Assembly (NCBI GenBank): GCA_001692895.1
Contig: KV748189.1
Location: 256,432-320,431 of the forward strand
DNA: 64,000 bases
Source: Cenococcum geophilum 1.58
Taxonomy: Eukaryota; Ascomycota; Dothideomycetes; Gloniales; Gloniaceae
Direction: 5' to 3'
A program made the position numbers and the translations under genes. Positions 44,672-58,857 of this stretch are shown in pieces (the stretch's first letter is position 1; each line of letters starts with the position of its first letter). Below the pieces are notes generated by a model. The model was given only the letters and a program-made list of their open reading frames with translations. It searched no databases and was not told where the DNA came from.

Positions 44672-47600
44672 CTAATTAGTGGTTAAATACACAGTTAACT
44701 ATAGAGCAGCTAGGTTTTTAAATAGAAGAGATAGTCTTATATAGGGGTGCTATATACGCTTATATGGAATGGATCCCAGCGATACTATACTACCTTAAAC
44801 TTACGGAAAACTAGTAATAGAAGTATTACTAAGTACTAGGAGATACTAAGTTGCGTCTATTATATAGAACAACCGCGTTTACGAAGATTTGGTTAAGTAC
44901 TTTAGGTTAGAAGTGTTACTAAACCTAGGGTCTTAAGTTAACGTCCGAAACGCGTTAAAACGACGTCTAAAACGCGTTAAACAACATCTTAAATTGCCTA
45001 CCTCTTAATAGCAAACCTACGAGATCCTACAAAACCGAAAATCCTACCTACCTTTAATATACGACACCCCGTTAATTTTATACCTATTATAGCGTTAACC
45101 TATCTAAAGAAGTATAAGAAGATATTAACCTAAAAATATAGAATATCGATATAACCAACTTTATAAACGCTAAGTAATAGGACCTAAATGGATTCTTATT
45201 ATACCGTATAGTATACTATAAAGATAACGAATATAACGATACTATGCTATAGTACTATATAAGGGAGGACTTTATTAAATAGATAAAGGAAATATAGACT
45301 CCTATAAAGAAGGATATTATATAAGACTTCCGTAACTTCTTGCGGAAGTATAGAGTATTTATACCTATAGATAGGGGTACTATTAGAGATAATATTTAGG
45401 AGTAGGTTATTAACGCAAAAGAAGAGTATAAATGGACTCTATAAGAGATTAAGCACTAACTACGCACTATAAGGAAGCTTAACTTATAATAAAACCTAAG
45501 TAATATACCTCTAGAGACAAACCTACCTCCGCCTTTAACTCCTTTATATTTAATTTAACCCGAAACCTTAATATTAGATACTATACCCTAATAAGAGCAG
45601 GTATAGGATTCTATTACTTCGCGATCTAACAACCTTTAGACTCTACTAACTAGACCTACGTCCCTACTACAGCCTATAATGCAACCCCTACCTCCTCTAT
45701 CTTAATCTTAAATTAGAGGTAGTTTAAAATTACTTATAGAGCTTGCAAAGCTCTATTTAGATTAGGAGAAGAAGTTTAGCGGGGAATTATATAATATTCT
45801 TAATTCGAAACTACGTATCTTTTATAACTGTTGCTAGAAGGTGGGAATAAAGTCTAATTAATACTATAACGCCTATTCCGTTATGCTTAAGGGCCAAGCT
45901 AGTACCTTTTATTATAATTATTTAGTAGGAAAAGGATATAATTTCGACCGCATAATATATAAGTTAAGATACTATTTTAAAATAAAAGAGAATAAGTAGC
46001 AGTATATATTAGAATANAGAGAGANTACCTTTTTAAGGATTATTACTATAAACCCAGGTATCCCCCGGCTTAATTATCTTTAAAAGCTCTTTAATTAACT
46101 TTAGATAATTTAGCGCAGTTTATCCAAATTATATTAAGAGGATTTTAGCCTATGTAATTAAGTTATTAGCATATATTAAGGTATTAAAGAATGCAACCTT
46201 ACTCTCTTTAATCCTATAAATACTTATAAAGGTATATATACTTAATTAAGATCTTCTATTAGCACCGCTTTACGCTCTTAAGAAGTATAGTAATTTAACG
46301 CCTAGCTCTAACCTACTTTAATTAACCTACCTAACTAATATAATTATAACTAGACTAATTAAATATATAATAGCCGGGGTAAATAATATAGTAGAGGGTA
46401 TAATTAATAACTATAAGGTAAAGATAGAGGCCCTTATAGAGGTTTATTTTAAAGTAATTACTAAAAGAAGTGCTACGTTTATAAGAAACCAAATTACTAG
46501 TTAACTAGGCATTCTCTTAATAAGCGAAAGAAGGCATATAATAAGTTTCGCTAAAGTATAAAAAATATTAGAAATTATAAGGTTACTATAGCCTACTTCT
46601 AAAGCTTCCTAGTTTAATATAAAGGCGTAAAAGATCTTAAGGGTAAGGTTAATAAGGCTGAACAGCTCCTTATAAATATGGAAATTAAGAACTACTTACC
46701 TAACCAATACTTTACTAAGTATAGTGAGGTAGATGGTATATAAACCATTACTATTCTTAATAACTAATCTACGCTCTATTCTATCACAAAGTTAGATATC
46801 TTTAACGAGCTAAAGGAGAGCTCTGCGTTCTCCTTTAACAACAGGTACTTAGTAAATATCTTCTATAGTATTATACTAGATACTAGAGCTATAGAAGTAT
46901 CTATAGTAGAAGAACCTTAAGTTTAAGCCCTTTAGCAGCTTAATAACTCTATTTAGATTAACTATTTAACGGCAGGCCAATATACAATTCATTTTAGTAA
47001 GGGTACTGCAATCTCTCTTAACACAATTAGGGTCCAAACCCCCTTAGGATATATCACTTTCTACATTATTCCCGCGAATACTCTGTTCCTATTCTGCATT
47101 AGGGATATAAATAAATTAGGCGTTAAGCTTAATAACCTTAAGAATATACTTATATAGGGAGATAATCGGGTGCCTATTATACGCAAGTAGAGTTACCCTT
47201 AGCTACTCCTTTAATAACTAGAAAAGAGTATTGCTTAAAGCTATTTAACTAAGTTAGAGTTACACCAACTACACCGTCGTTTTAGCCACCTATCCGTTTA
47301 TTAATTACTTAGGGTTCTTTAGTAAGTAGGCTATAAAGTTAAGGTTAAGGCAATTAAGCATCTTATAAAGTACTACTATTACTACTAAATAAACTAAAAG
47401 TCCCCTAGCCGATTTAAGTTTACCCTTAAAGATAACTACAACTTTAACTTTTATATTATTGTTAACGTTATATATCTTAGTAGTAAGCCAGTACTCTAAG
47501 TTATTAACTTCTTAACCTCCTTCTAAGCCGCATAATTCTTAAAGGATATATTAGCTAAGAACGCATAGGATACCCTTTAATTATACTAGATTAATATTTA

Positions 47601-50413
47601 CCTAGGACCCCTTAACCAAATCGTCTATAATATAGGAAAGAACTTCTTATCTATAAAGTTTTAATAATAGACAAAGGTAATGGCAATTAAGGTTAAGGAA
47701 GTCCCTATTAAGGCATATAATAGTATTAGAAAAGTAGAGCAATATTATACGCTATTACGCCGCGTATATAAGATTATCTCTTTAAAACTAGAGGACGCTA
47801 GTAAAAAACTTACCTTATAAATAGCTGTTAAAGCTATTAATAATTCCACTAGCCTAAATAGACTCGTACCTATATTACTAGTCTTTAGCGCCTACCCTTA
47901 AATAACTAATAATTCTCTACTATCTCCCTCTATTATATAATAAGCTAAGGCTATTTATAAGGCAATAAAGGAGGTATAACGTCTNTANGCTATACGCTAG
48001 GTTAANAACGNACTNNNAATAAGAAATNGCCTAAATACCTTAACTACGCTTAATCTACTACTCTAGTCTAAGGTACGCGTATAGCGTAAAAAGGGAGGAT
48101 AGTTAGGCCTATATTAACTTATTATAATTAATAGTTAAACTTATACTATTTAAATACCTTATAGACCTACTTAATTTTATTTAACTATTATTAAGCCTTA
48201 CTATAAAGATAACAGTTCTAAGCCTTTATAGAATGCTATAGAAGATACCTTAGAGGAGAGCTACGATTAATATGCTCTAGAAGGCGACCACAATTCTAAT
48301 ATAATTATAGTAGATACACCATAACTACGACGCGGTAGAGGTTGCCTAAAGGGATTATAAAATTGCTAACATCTTATTAATTTTAAAGAGTAATTTATTA
48401 CCGCTATTAAGAATAGAGCTAAGCTATTAATAGCCTTTATAATAGCTAAGGAGAAGGCTAACTTTAAACTCGCAAAATAGCTCTAAAAGGAAGGTTATAT
48501 TATAACTTTAGGAGTTCCTTTCTAAGCATCTAATAAGTAGGAGATTAATGGTCTTATTATAAGAGGAGTCTTTAAATTTAATAGAGTTCGTATCTTTAAG
48601 TTAAAAATGGTTAATAAGATTAAGGGCAAAGCTACTAACGCCCTATTTAAGAAATTAAGGCTTATTATCTAAAGCTATAACGATAATAGTAGGGAGGTAA
48701 TTCTTATATAGTCTCCTATAATTTAACGAGCTAGTTAGTAAGTTATTATTGCGCTAGTTCCCTCCTTAATAAAGAATAAAATAGCGGTCTATTTATAAGA
48801 TATTACTTAGGCCTACACCCAATTAAAAACGCACCTTTAGCGCTTAATATTAGCATACCTTCTAGAGTAAATTCGCCACCAGTATCCTAAAGATATAATT
48901 ATAGTTATGCTTAAGCCATTATATAGAATCGCAGAGGTAGGAACTTATTAGTAGGCTACCTACAGCAAGCACTATAAAGAGAAGCTTTTAATAACTAGTT
49001 CTATATTTAATCCCTATTTCCTTATTATAACTATAGGAACTCCGTTCGGAATCATCGGCATATAAACTAATAATATAATTATCTTAGGAGACGACCAATT
49101 CTTAGCTCTTAAAGAAGATAAGCTAATAAAGGCAAATCTTATAGTAAAGCTAAAAGAAAAGCTTAATTTAATAACACTATTACTCTTTAATAGATATATC
49201 CTCTCCCTAAATAAGGATTCTATTGCTTTACGCCAGAAGGGTTAAGGTAAGAAGATTAATATTATTAACGTTAATTCCCTAAAGTAAGAATATGTGGAGT
49301 AACGCGCTTATAAAGCTTATATTACTTCTATCTATTAACCTAAGGCTTTATTTAATCTCTTTATTACTACCTAATACTAGGAACTAACTAAGGATAACAT
49401 TCTTGCCCTAAATAAACGTCTTTTTTAGTAAATAAACCATCTTAACTAGGGACTACTCTATATACCTATTAATCTTCCTACCGCTAAGCTCTTTATATTT
49501 ATTAATAGATTATTTATAAATAATAAAGATTTTAGCTTCTAATTAAGATATAAGATCATTATTATAAACGAATCTACTAGAGAGAATAACTTTACAATTT
49601 ACGGTAATCTTATCTATTAGAGCTTAACTAAAAGTAAACGCGTTACTTAAAGCGTTTTAGCGTTAAAGATATATAAAATAGTTAGCGGAGTTAATATAGT
49701 AATTATAATTAGAACTACCCTAAAGATAATTATAGATTAACTCGAACTTCCTATTATCCCTATAATCGTATATACCAACTTATATTCCCTCTATAAGTGT
49801 TTAGTTAAGCTTAGTACTATAAAGGAAAAGCGCCTTATAATTAATATTATAGCACTTTAGCAATCCTATAAACGTTAAAAACTCTTTAAGATTTAATAGA
49901 TTAATGGCTAAGATAACCTAGTAGATATAATAATAAAGGCGAACCTAAATAAGGCACTAGAGACGTTTATTAATATTAATACTCTACATATATAAGTTAA
50001 AGGTTAGGTTAAAAGGAAGTCCCTAGAAATTTTTTAGTTACGTAAGGTCTTAAAATATCTAGGAACTTTAACCGGCGGTTAAAGTTATCTAATTAGTCAG
50101 ATTCTCTTACTAAGACTTTTCTAAAGGGGGGAGTATAATATTCTGCAGACCCTGATTCCAACCAGCTAATTAGGATTTTCCATCCCCGGGATAGAAAATC
50201 GCTATTAGCTCGCTTACAACTAGCGCCTTGGCGGCCTTAACACAATATCTACCTATAACTTCTAAGCAAGAAAGCACTACGTGCTAAGAGGCAAATTTTA
50301 GGATAGTAAGACTTATATTACAATAGCAATAGTAAATAAAGAGGATTAATATTTATTACGCTAGTTAAGCAGTATTTATATATAGGTAGCAACTATAAAA
50401 GAAGAGTTGCTAG

Positions 50414-50579
50414 TGTCGGGAATAAGGCAAGCGGTCGTCACGTGACGCCGCGGCACTAGCGTGGTGAGAAGTCTTAAGCTCCTCGCCCTTCCTCATTCTA
50501 ATTAATAAGCTTTATTAACCAACATCACTGTAACCTACTCGAGTAGTCGTTATTGGTAAGTCACCCTGTGTGACTAACA
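50414..50579 (+). repeat. LTR of copy C, right
   Basis: 166 bp, same length as the left copy, with a few transitions between the two. Confidence 0.88.
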
Positions 50580-53500
50580 CCCTCCTTAAGATCTGGTCCC
50601 TTAGATCTCTTAGCATTATAGTACCTTTTTATTTTCTCTTATACTTTCTTTATTAATTCTATAAGGTCTATATAAAGATTTATTAACGTCTTTATTCTTT
50701 CTTTAGCTGTACTACTCGTTTTCTTCGCTTATTATAGTAATAATAACGTTCTTAGCTTATATCTATAGTTTGCCTTAAATAGTAATATGCTTATTCCTTC
50801 TTAAGGTGTTATATTATATATAAACTATATAACTAGTAACAACGATACCTAATTATTTTATATGTGGTTAATATAGTGTCTTAGATACTGTTCTAGTATC
50901 TAATTTAATCTTTTTATTTAACTACCTATCTACAGATAATATGCGGTAGAAGTTACTGCTCTAACTCCTTACTCCGCTAAGAATACCTTCTAGAATGCTG
51001 TTATAAATCTTAGATCTCTGTCTAATATAATCTTACTTAGTACTCCGTATCTTATAAACACTTCTTTAATATAGATTCTAGCGATATCCTCCGCTAAGAT
51101 TTCTTTTATATATGCTATAAAGTATCCCCACTTTATAAGCTTGTCTACTATTACTAAAATCGCATTATAATCCTATCCGGTAATAGGGTCTTTTAACTTT
51201 AGTAATTTAATAATAAAGTCCTATAATATAACCTCCTATAGTCTTTCTAGTGTTTTAATAGGTTGTAGCCCTCTATATAGCTTATGCCTTATTAGTTTAT
51301 TTCTTTAGTAATTTAGATATTTCTTTATAACTTTTTATGCTAAGTTTTAGATTCCGTTAATAATATACTCCTCTTAGAGTCCTAACACTAAGCCTCTAGC
51401 TCCATTATGTCCTTAAGTTATTCCCTTATAGAAATCTTCCATGAAATATTTTGCTATGCTTTTTAGGATATACTTAACTTCTTAATTTACGTATATTTCT
51501 ATCTATAGATCTTCTATTTATACTTTTAGGATTCTTTATACCTAAAAGCTCTCTAATAATTCGTAAATCCTTTCTATCTATTTCTAAGTTGCTATAATTT
51601 TCGGATAATTATACCTAATTAATCTGTCTATATCTTTTCGCAATAAAGCCCCTAATAGCTTTTCATTATTTTGCAGTTTAGCTTTTTAACTTAGAGCGTC
51701 TGCTTGTATATTATCTGTGCCCTTAGTATACTAAATTTTGAAATAGTATTCTATAAGCATTTCTACCCATCTAACCTATCTTCGGTTAAGTTCCTTTATC
51801 ATTAAGAATCCTATAAGGTTCTTATAGTCCATCTTAACTATAAATAGTTTCTCTATACCTTATAAGAATACTCTCTATTCCTTTAATACTGTAACTATAC
51901 CTAATAACTCCTTGTTATAGATGTTATAGTTTAACTCTAATAGCGTTATCTTCCAACTATAGTATACTACTGGGTGCCATTAATTTTAATGCCTCTGTAT
52001 AAAGTATACCCCTAGTATATAGTCTAATATATCTATTTCTATAACCGTCTCTAGACCTAGTTAATAGATTTTAAAAACTGGCTCCTGGGTAAATAACTCT
52101 TTAACCTTTTTAAAGAGTTCTCTTTACTCCTCTCCCCATGCCTATAGTTCTTCTTTCTTTGTTAATTGCGTAAATGGTTTAATATCCTTTAACTATTACG
52201 CTATAAACCTTTTGCAGTAATTATAAAACCCTAAAAACAATCTTAACTGTATAATATTCTCTAGTTCCTACTAATTTACTATAGCCTTAATCTTTTTTAG
52301 ATCTATGCTAAGTTAGCCTAGTTTAATAATAAATCTAACAAAATTGGTCTTTTTAGTAAAAAACTCACATTTTTTAATTACTACTAGCATCTGTTCTTCT
52401 TATAGTCTCCTTAAGACCTATTTAATGTATTCCCCATATTCTTCCTCAGTTATTAAGTAGATAATAATATCGTTAAGGTATACTATAATAAATTTATCTA
52501 AGTGTTCTCCTAATATATTATTAATACGCTTCTAGAACGTTACTAGTATATTTATAAGCCTAAATTGCATAACTAATAGTTTGTATAGCCCTTCCTTTAA
52601 CCTAAAGGCTGCCTTCCATTTATTGCCTTCCTTAATTCTAATCTAATAGTACGCCTATTTTAGATCTATCTTTGTAAAGATTTACGCGTTGCCTATCCTA
52701 TCTTAGATTTCGCTAATTAAGGGTAAAAGATACCTATCCTTCCTTATAATACTGTTTAACTGTCTATAATTAATATACAGCCTTAGTTTACCATTTTTCT
52801 TTAGTATAAATAGTACTAGATATCCCACTAATAACTATAATGGTCTAATATATCCCTTTTATAGGTTTTCCTAGACAAACTCTTTTAATGCTCTCCCTTT
52901 TTCTTTAGTAAGCTTATAGATTAGAAAGAACCTTAGACTTATTCCTAGTTCTAATTCTATCTTATAGTCCTATACTATATACTTTAACAGCTTCTTACTT
53001 TTTAGTAACTATAGTTTCTTACCATACTTATGGTATCTCTTTAGTATATAACTTAAGCCTCGCTTAGTCTCTTCATATATTACTCTAACTTAGTACTATA
53101 CTATCTTAACCTATTATCGCATCTTACGTTATTAAGTGTCTCTAATATTAACTTAACCTATAACCTAATTAATCTTTAGATTATATTCCTATAACTAAGG
53201 CATTCCTAGTACTACCTTATTATTCCCTAATAGTAATATATTAAAAGACATCTCAATTTATCTCCCTTTAATAGTTAACTAAATAGGTCCTATTTTAAGG
53301 TTAATAATTCCTCCTCCATAGGTTATTAGATCCCCTAAAATCGTCACTAATAAGTAAAAACACTCCTTTTTCTTATATAGTAAACCCATCCTTTTAACTA
53401 CTACTAGTGAGATATAGTTTCTTATTGCTCCACTATTTATTAATGCTTTAAACTGTTAATCTTACCATTTAACTTATAAATTTAGGTGCTATCCTTAAAT

Positions 53501-56500
53501 TCCTTTAAGGGTCTAAGGCTCTACTACTAGCTCTCTCTAGTCCTATAGGCCTCTACTTTTTCTAACTATTAGCTGCTTAATCCTGTTTATACTTAGTCTA
53601 ACTTAGGCTAATACTTAGTCCGCTTTTTATCTTTAATATGCTATAAACACGTATTTTTTTAGGTATTCCCACTACTATTATCCGTCTAGGCATTCTTCCG
53701 TAAGGAATCTTCCTAGCTAAAGTATTAAGTCTCTTAACTTCTAAACTTCTACTAAATGCCAGCTATGTATATACTTAGCGTTTTAATACTTCTATTCTTC
53801 TACTAGCCAATATATTCTTATAGGGTATTTTTAATGCTTATTCTTTAGTGCTTTATATATGTTATATATATTATCTATATATACGATCTAGGATAGCGTA
53901 TAATATACTTAGTGCTTTAGGTTAACTCTTAGCTTATCTTTATCCTTAAGTTTAAACCTTTATCATATTAATCTAAACGTTATAACTTTATTCGTAGGTA
54001 TTAAGATATATCTCTTGCTTCTCTAGTCCCCTAATTATTCCTCTAGATCTTTTAATGTTATAATTAAGGCTCCCTTAATATAACTTATTACCTTTTCTAT
54101 AATTAGGTAGTCCTAAATAACTTTCTTATCTAACTATATATAGAAATCTTCCCACTCGTTATTATGCCTCTATCTATACCACTTTTAGTATAACTACTGG
54201 AGTGTATACGGTTTATTCATAAGGAAATATCTTCTTATTACTGCGTTATAACAGCCCTTAGTATATCATTCTTTAAACCTAGTTAAAATCCCTAGATCCT
54301 CTTTATTTTCTAGTTTAATAAGCCACTTAGCTTTTAGTATACCTACTCTAGGCCTATTAGTAATTCTTTATATAAGTGCTCTATCCCTTATACGTCTTAA
54401 TATACTAGATCTCTTATCTAGTTTCTACTCTTGCTATAAGGTAATTCTCGCTCTAAACTCCTCTATAGTTTCTTTCCTTTCGCGTCTTATAAGTAGATCC
54501 TTAAAGTCTTCTTACTTTATAATCTTAGTATTAACTTTTTAATCTTTAGGCTAAATACTATATTCCCCTAATAAGTCCTCTGGGTTTATGTATCTATCTC
54601 CTAGTCTAGTTATTATTTATACTATAGATTCTCTAATCTTATTAATAGTCCTTATTTATTGCTTAAAATCTTAGTTCTATAGAATTCTTAATCCTAAGCT
54701 TGCTTTTAACTTAAGCTTTACTCCTACCTTAGTCTAACTAGGCTTGCTTAGTATTCTTATTTCTTCTTAAGAGTCTTAAATTTCACTTATCTTATCTTAA
54801 GAGTCTTGTGCCTGTAAGAAACTCTATCCTAAGCTTATTTATATATCCTTAAACTAAGCTACTACCCTACTCTATTGGTTTCTATCCGTTATAGGTCCTT
54901 AGGTATACCTTATCTCACTTTAAGAATCTTAGTCATCTCTTATCTCGTCTTAAGAATCATAAGCCTTTGGCTTCTTGCCTTTATTAAGTGCCGAAGTAGT
55001 TCGCTATCCTACTTCTCTTACATCTTATAAAGTAATAGACATTATATTTAGCGGGGTCTTATTCCCTACTAATATTCCCTGTTCTATAGTGGAATTATCC
55101 TCTACCTCTATTATAATATCTCTAAGGTCTATATGCTTCTAGTAAGCCGCCTTTATCGCCTTATCGTTATAAAATGTTTCGCCTATATTAAATTTATTGT
55201 CCTTAATATCCAATCTACGAACTAGTTTATTAGTTCCTCTATACTTTATAGATTTTAGCTCCTATAGCTAATAGCTTACACCGTACTTAGCGTCTTTATA
55301 AATTTGGCATGCGTTATTATAATAGAACGTAAAACTTCTAATTAAATATTCCTTTGTTCCTCGTAGTATACTATTATCCCTCTATACGTGTATATCTTCT
55401 ACTAGTTAGGTTCCCTTTATTATATAGTAACTCTAACCATCTTTATAATCCCTTATAAAATAACCTTATTTCCCGCAATTTATATAAGCTCCTTCCTTAA
55501 ACTATTAACTTTACTATAGAGTCTGCCTAAATGTCTTCTGCTGCTAAGATCCCTGGTTTAGCCTCTACTTTTTAGTCCTATAATTACTAGATCCTTAACC
55601 TTTAGGTTTTTATAGTTTCTTGCTCTATCTCTTATAGGCTTCTTTAGTACTACTTAGGTCTATTAGCTCTACGCCATACCATAGCTTCTAACTTAGCTTT
55701 AGTTATTACATACTTTACGTTTTATACAACTATAGAACTCTATTATAGCCTTTCTTAGCCTGTTCCCTTTAATAGATCTAATTATTAATCTTAATCGCTT
55801 AATCTATTAACTCCCTTAGGGTGTCTATATCTTCTATTAGGATAATTACGTTCTAGACTTTAGCCTTAAGTCCTTGCTTATACTATGCTATAAGTACCTT
55901 ATTATTCCACTCTACTTATATTGCTAGCATCTAGAACTACGTCGTATATTTAATTGCTAAGGTTTATTACATAATATCTTAGAGTTTTCTTTCCGCCGTA
56001 GTCACTGCCTCTAGGTCTCTAAACATTTGCGTAAGTCGCTCTATAAACCCTTCCCAACTTAAGAATATAAATTACACCTCTTAATTAGTAGTCGTTATTC
56101 CATTTACCTATATTTCCGTAAGATAAGGCTTAAACTACTTAAGTGCTCTTCCTAACAGGAATAGTCCTACATAGGCTATTTAATCTATAGGTATTGGTAG
56201 CTTTACCCCTTCTTACGTAACTTTAAAGTATATTTACGTAAGGAATCCTTTAAGCTTTAACCTCTTTCCTAAGTATCTTTTAATTAATAGTAGCTTAATC
56301 CTCACCGCTCCTATCCCATTAACCCTTTCTTCTATTACTACATTATTAGCTATTAACTAGTCGACTATCTCTTATAGCTGTCCAACCGTTATAGGTTATT
56401 AAAAGTCAGTGTCCGCTATACTAGTATCCGCTCCTAACCTTAAAGTAATTACCGCCGTCAATAGCATTATAGTGGCTACTTTTAGTAGCATATTGTTTGA

Positions 56501-56536
56501 CTTTCTATATTTAATACCGTAACTAGGTAGTAATTA

Positions 56537-56959
56537 TATAACGGAACCTTATAGCAAGAACTACGATAGGCTCGTTAATAGGCTAGGTGTATAGGTAATA
56601 CAAATTAAAGTTAACAACGTAATAATAACTGGTGGAGTGGTTGCCTAATAGATTAACTCTAATTATATTCTAAGAATTACTATAAGGGAGGAACTATCTA
56701 GGTAGGGACTAAGGTCCTTTAAATACACAACCGTACTCCTAAGAAATCCTTCTTATACGTAATATACGCCTTATACGTAAGATACGTAAGATCTTCTCGT
56801 TCCTCTTATTTAATACGTAGCACGTTATATAACCTTGGTTACTATTCCTCGTTATATAGTTCTACCGGCTCTATCCTAGACCGTGCCTAAATTAACTAAC
56901 TAGCTTCTTCTAACTCTTTCCTAAGTAGTTGTAATATCGTACTTAAAGCGTCTATAACA
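56537..56959 (-). repeat. LTR of copy B, right
   Basis: 423 bp, exactly the length of the left LTR; the differences are mostly transitions. The sequence of copy A resumes right after the duplicated CTTAG. Confidence 0.9.
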
Positions 56960-57383
56960 CTTAGATTAATATAAGAGAGGTTTAAACTTAAGAATAAAGA
57001 CAAGCTAAGAGTTAACCTAAAATACTAAGTATATTATATATTAGCATAGATTATATATATAGATAATGCGTATAATATATATAAAGCACCTAAGGATAAG
57101 CACTAAAGGTACCTAGTAAGGATATATTAGGCACCAGATAAGGTAAAATATAGAAACGCTAAGTATATATATAGTTAGCACCTAGTAAAAGTATAAAGCT
57201 AAGGGGACTTAATACTTTAGCTAGAAAGATTCCTTACGTAAGAATGTATAGACGGATAATAGTAGTAGGAATACCTAAAGAATACGTGTTTATAGTATAT
57301 AGAAGATAAAAAGCGAACTAAGTATTAGCTAAAAGTAAACTAAGTATAAATAGGATTAAGTAGCTAATAATTAGGAAAAGTAG

Positions 57384-57603
57384 TGTAGGTATTATAAGGT
57401 GATATTACGTATCTACAAGTTATAGACAGTATAATAATTGTTATTATATATTTTTAGGAATAAGGGAGGGCGAGGAGCTTAAGGCTCCTCGCTACGCTAG
57501 TGCCGCGGCAATATATAACGGTAACTTACCGCACGTAATAGCAACCTGCCACATATAATGGCAGTTTGCGTCATATAATAACCACTTACCTTTATTCCCA
57601 ATA
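57384..57603 (-). repeat. LTR of copy D, left, with internal 20-bp repeat
   Basis: Homologous to the copy C LTR at both ends (GGAATAAGGGAGGGCGAGGA... and the TTATTCCCA end). Between them are about four copies of an ATATAATGGCAACTTGCCAC-like 20-bp unit (about 57513-57590), where the copy C LTR has a much shorter segment. Confidence 0.8.
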
Positions 57604-58130
57604 CTAGCAACTCTTCTTTTATAGTTGCTATCTATATATATATACCGCTTAACTAGCGTAATAAATATTAATCCTCCTTACTTACTATTGCTATTATAAT
57701 ATAAGTCTCGCTATCCTAAAATTTGCCTCTTAGCACGTAGTGCTTTCTTACTTAGGAGTTATGGGTAGATATCTTATTAGGGCCGCTAAGGCGCTAGCTA
57801 TAAACGAGCTAATAGCAATTTTTCTATCCTAGGGATGGAAAATCCTAATTAGCTAGTTAGAATTAGGGTCCGCAGATTATTATACTTTTACTCCCTTTTA
57901 ACCTAATCTTTAACTTATATATATAAAGTATTTATATTAATAAACGTTTCTAGAGCCTTGTTTAGGTTTACCTTTATTATTATATCTGCTAGGTTATCTT
58001 AACCGTTAATTTATTAAAATTTAAAGAGTTTTTACCGTTTATAGGATTAATAAAGTGCCATAATATTAATTATAAGGCGCTTCTCCTTTATAGTACTAAG
58101 CTTAACTAAACATTTATAGAGGGAATATAA

Positions 58131-58857
58131 GGGGGTGTTCGGTTCCAAATCGCCTCCATATTTATAATCTGTCAATCCGTGCGCCTTTTAGTGTCACCCG
58201 TTTTGTAATTAGTGGCGGCTACTATTTAAATATGTAATTAAGTCGACTGTTCGGTTGGGCTCTAGATAAGGCTCTATATTTGACTTCGCATAATATATAA
58301 TTGACGTTGGTAAGCGATTTAAGTGAGGCCCTCTACTAAGGCCTCTATCGCGACTCTCTACTTTGGTGTAATAATAGAACCTCCTCCTTGGCTAACGCCC
58401 TCTTTATAATTAACGCTTTCTATATCTTTACCTACCTCCTATAAGAGCCGTAGTAGAGCTACAGCAACGCCCCGGAAAGAAGCCTATTACGATTATAAAG
58501 GTTAAGATAATAATATTATATAAGGCTTGCAAATGCGACAGTAGTATCGCGATTAAGGTGTGTGGAGTCGCCATATTACGAGAGGTTGTCACTTTTGCGC
58601 GTATATGGGAGCTCTGTATTAATATGGAATATAGAACGGGAGCTCGAAGCTCCATATTAAAATAGTGCTAAGAACCTTATTTTAACTACTATATATAGTA
58701 TAGCTTGCAAATTTGACGCGCTTACCGATATGGAGGAGCTCTATATTTAAAAGTCGTTATATTTACCAAACACCTACCTTATATTCAGATTTGAGCTCTA
58801 TTTTGGTTATAATATAGAGCCTCTATATTAAATATGGAGGTGCAACCAAACACCCCC
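58131..58857. mobile_element. PIF/Harbinger-like MITE inside copy D
   Basis: 727 bp with ends GGGGGTGTTCGGTT and AACCAAACACCCCC, flanked by TAA (58128-58130 and 58858-58860). End sequence and 3-bp TAA target are typical of PIF/Harbinger. Subterminal CTCCATATTTA words recur in inverted orientation. No transposase. The uninterrupted homologous site exists in copy C near 49755-49800. Confidence 0.85.

Larger units (their letters stand above)
44506..50579 (+). mobile_element. Ty1/Copia-like fossil, copy C (inside copy B)
   Basis: 166-bp LTRs (44506-44671 and 50414-50579) start TGTCGGGAAT and end ACTAACA, flanked by CCCTC (44501-44505 and 50580-50584). At 6,074 bp it is a full-length-sized element. 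Coding sense is plus; the Copia reverse transcriptase region lies near 49010-49190 (GTPFG..., then ILGDDQFLAL), close to the right end as expected for the Copia order (integrase before reverse transcriptase). Many breaks. Its LTRs are better preserved than its interior. N bases occur at 46017-46025 and 47985-48027. Confidence 0.87.
42959..56959 (-). mobile_element. Ty3/Gypsy fossil, copy B (contains copy C)
   Basis: 423-bp direct LTRs (42959-43381 and 56537-56959) are flanked by CTTAG (42954-42958 and 56960-56964). Coding sense is minus: a gag zinc-knuckle region near 55440-55500, a reverse transcriptase signature region near 52410-52520, and an integrase C-terminal region near 44280-44440 with the order expected for Gypsy elements. 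Without copy C and its 5-bp duplication it is 7,922 bp. All parts are decayed with many breaks; the pattern of transitions is RIP-like, so LTR divergence cannot be used directly for age. It is younger than copy A (inserted into it) and older than copy C. Confidence 0.88.

Noticed and set aside
58428-58655. 75-codon frame inside the Harbinger-like MITE
   Set aside because: No transposase motif; MITEs of this size are non-coding.
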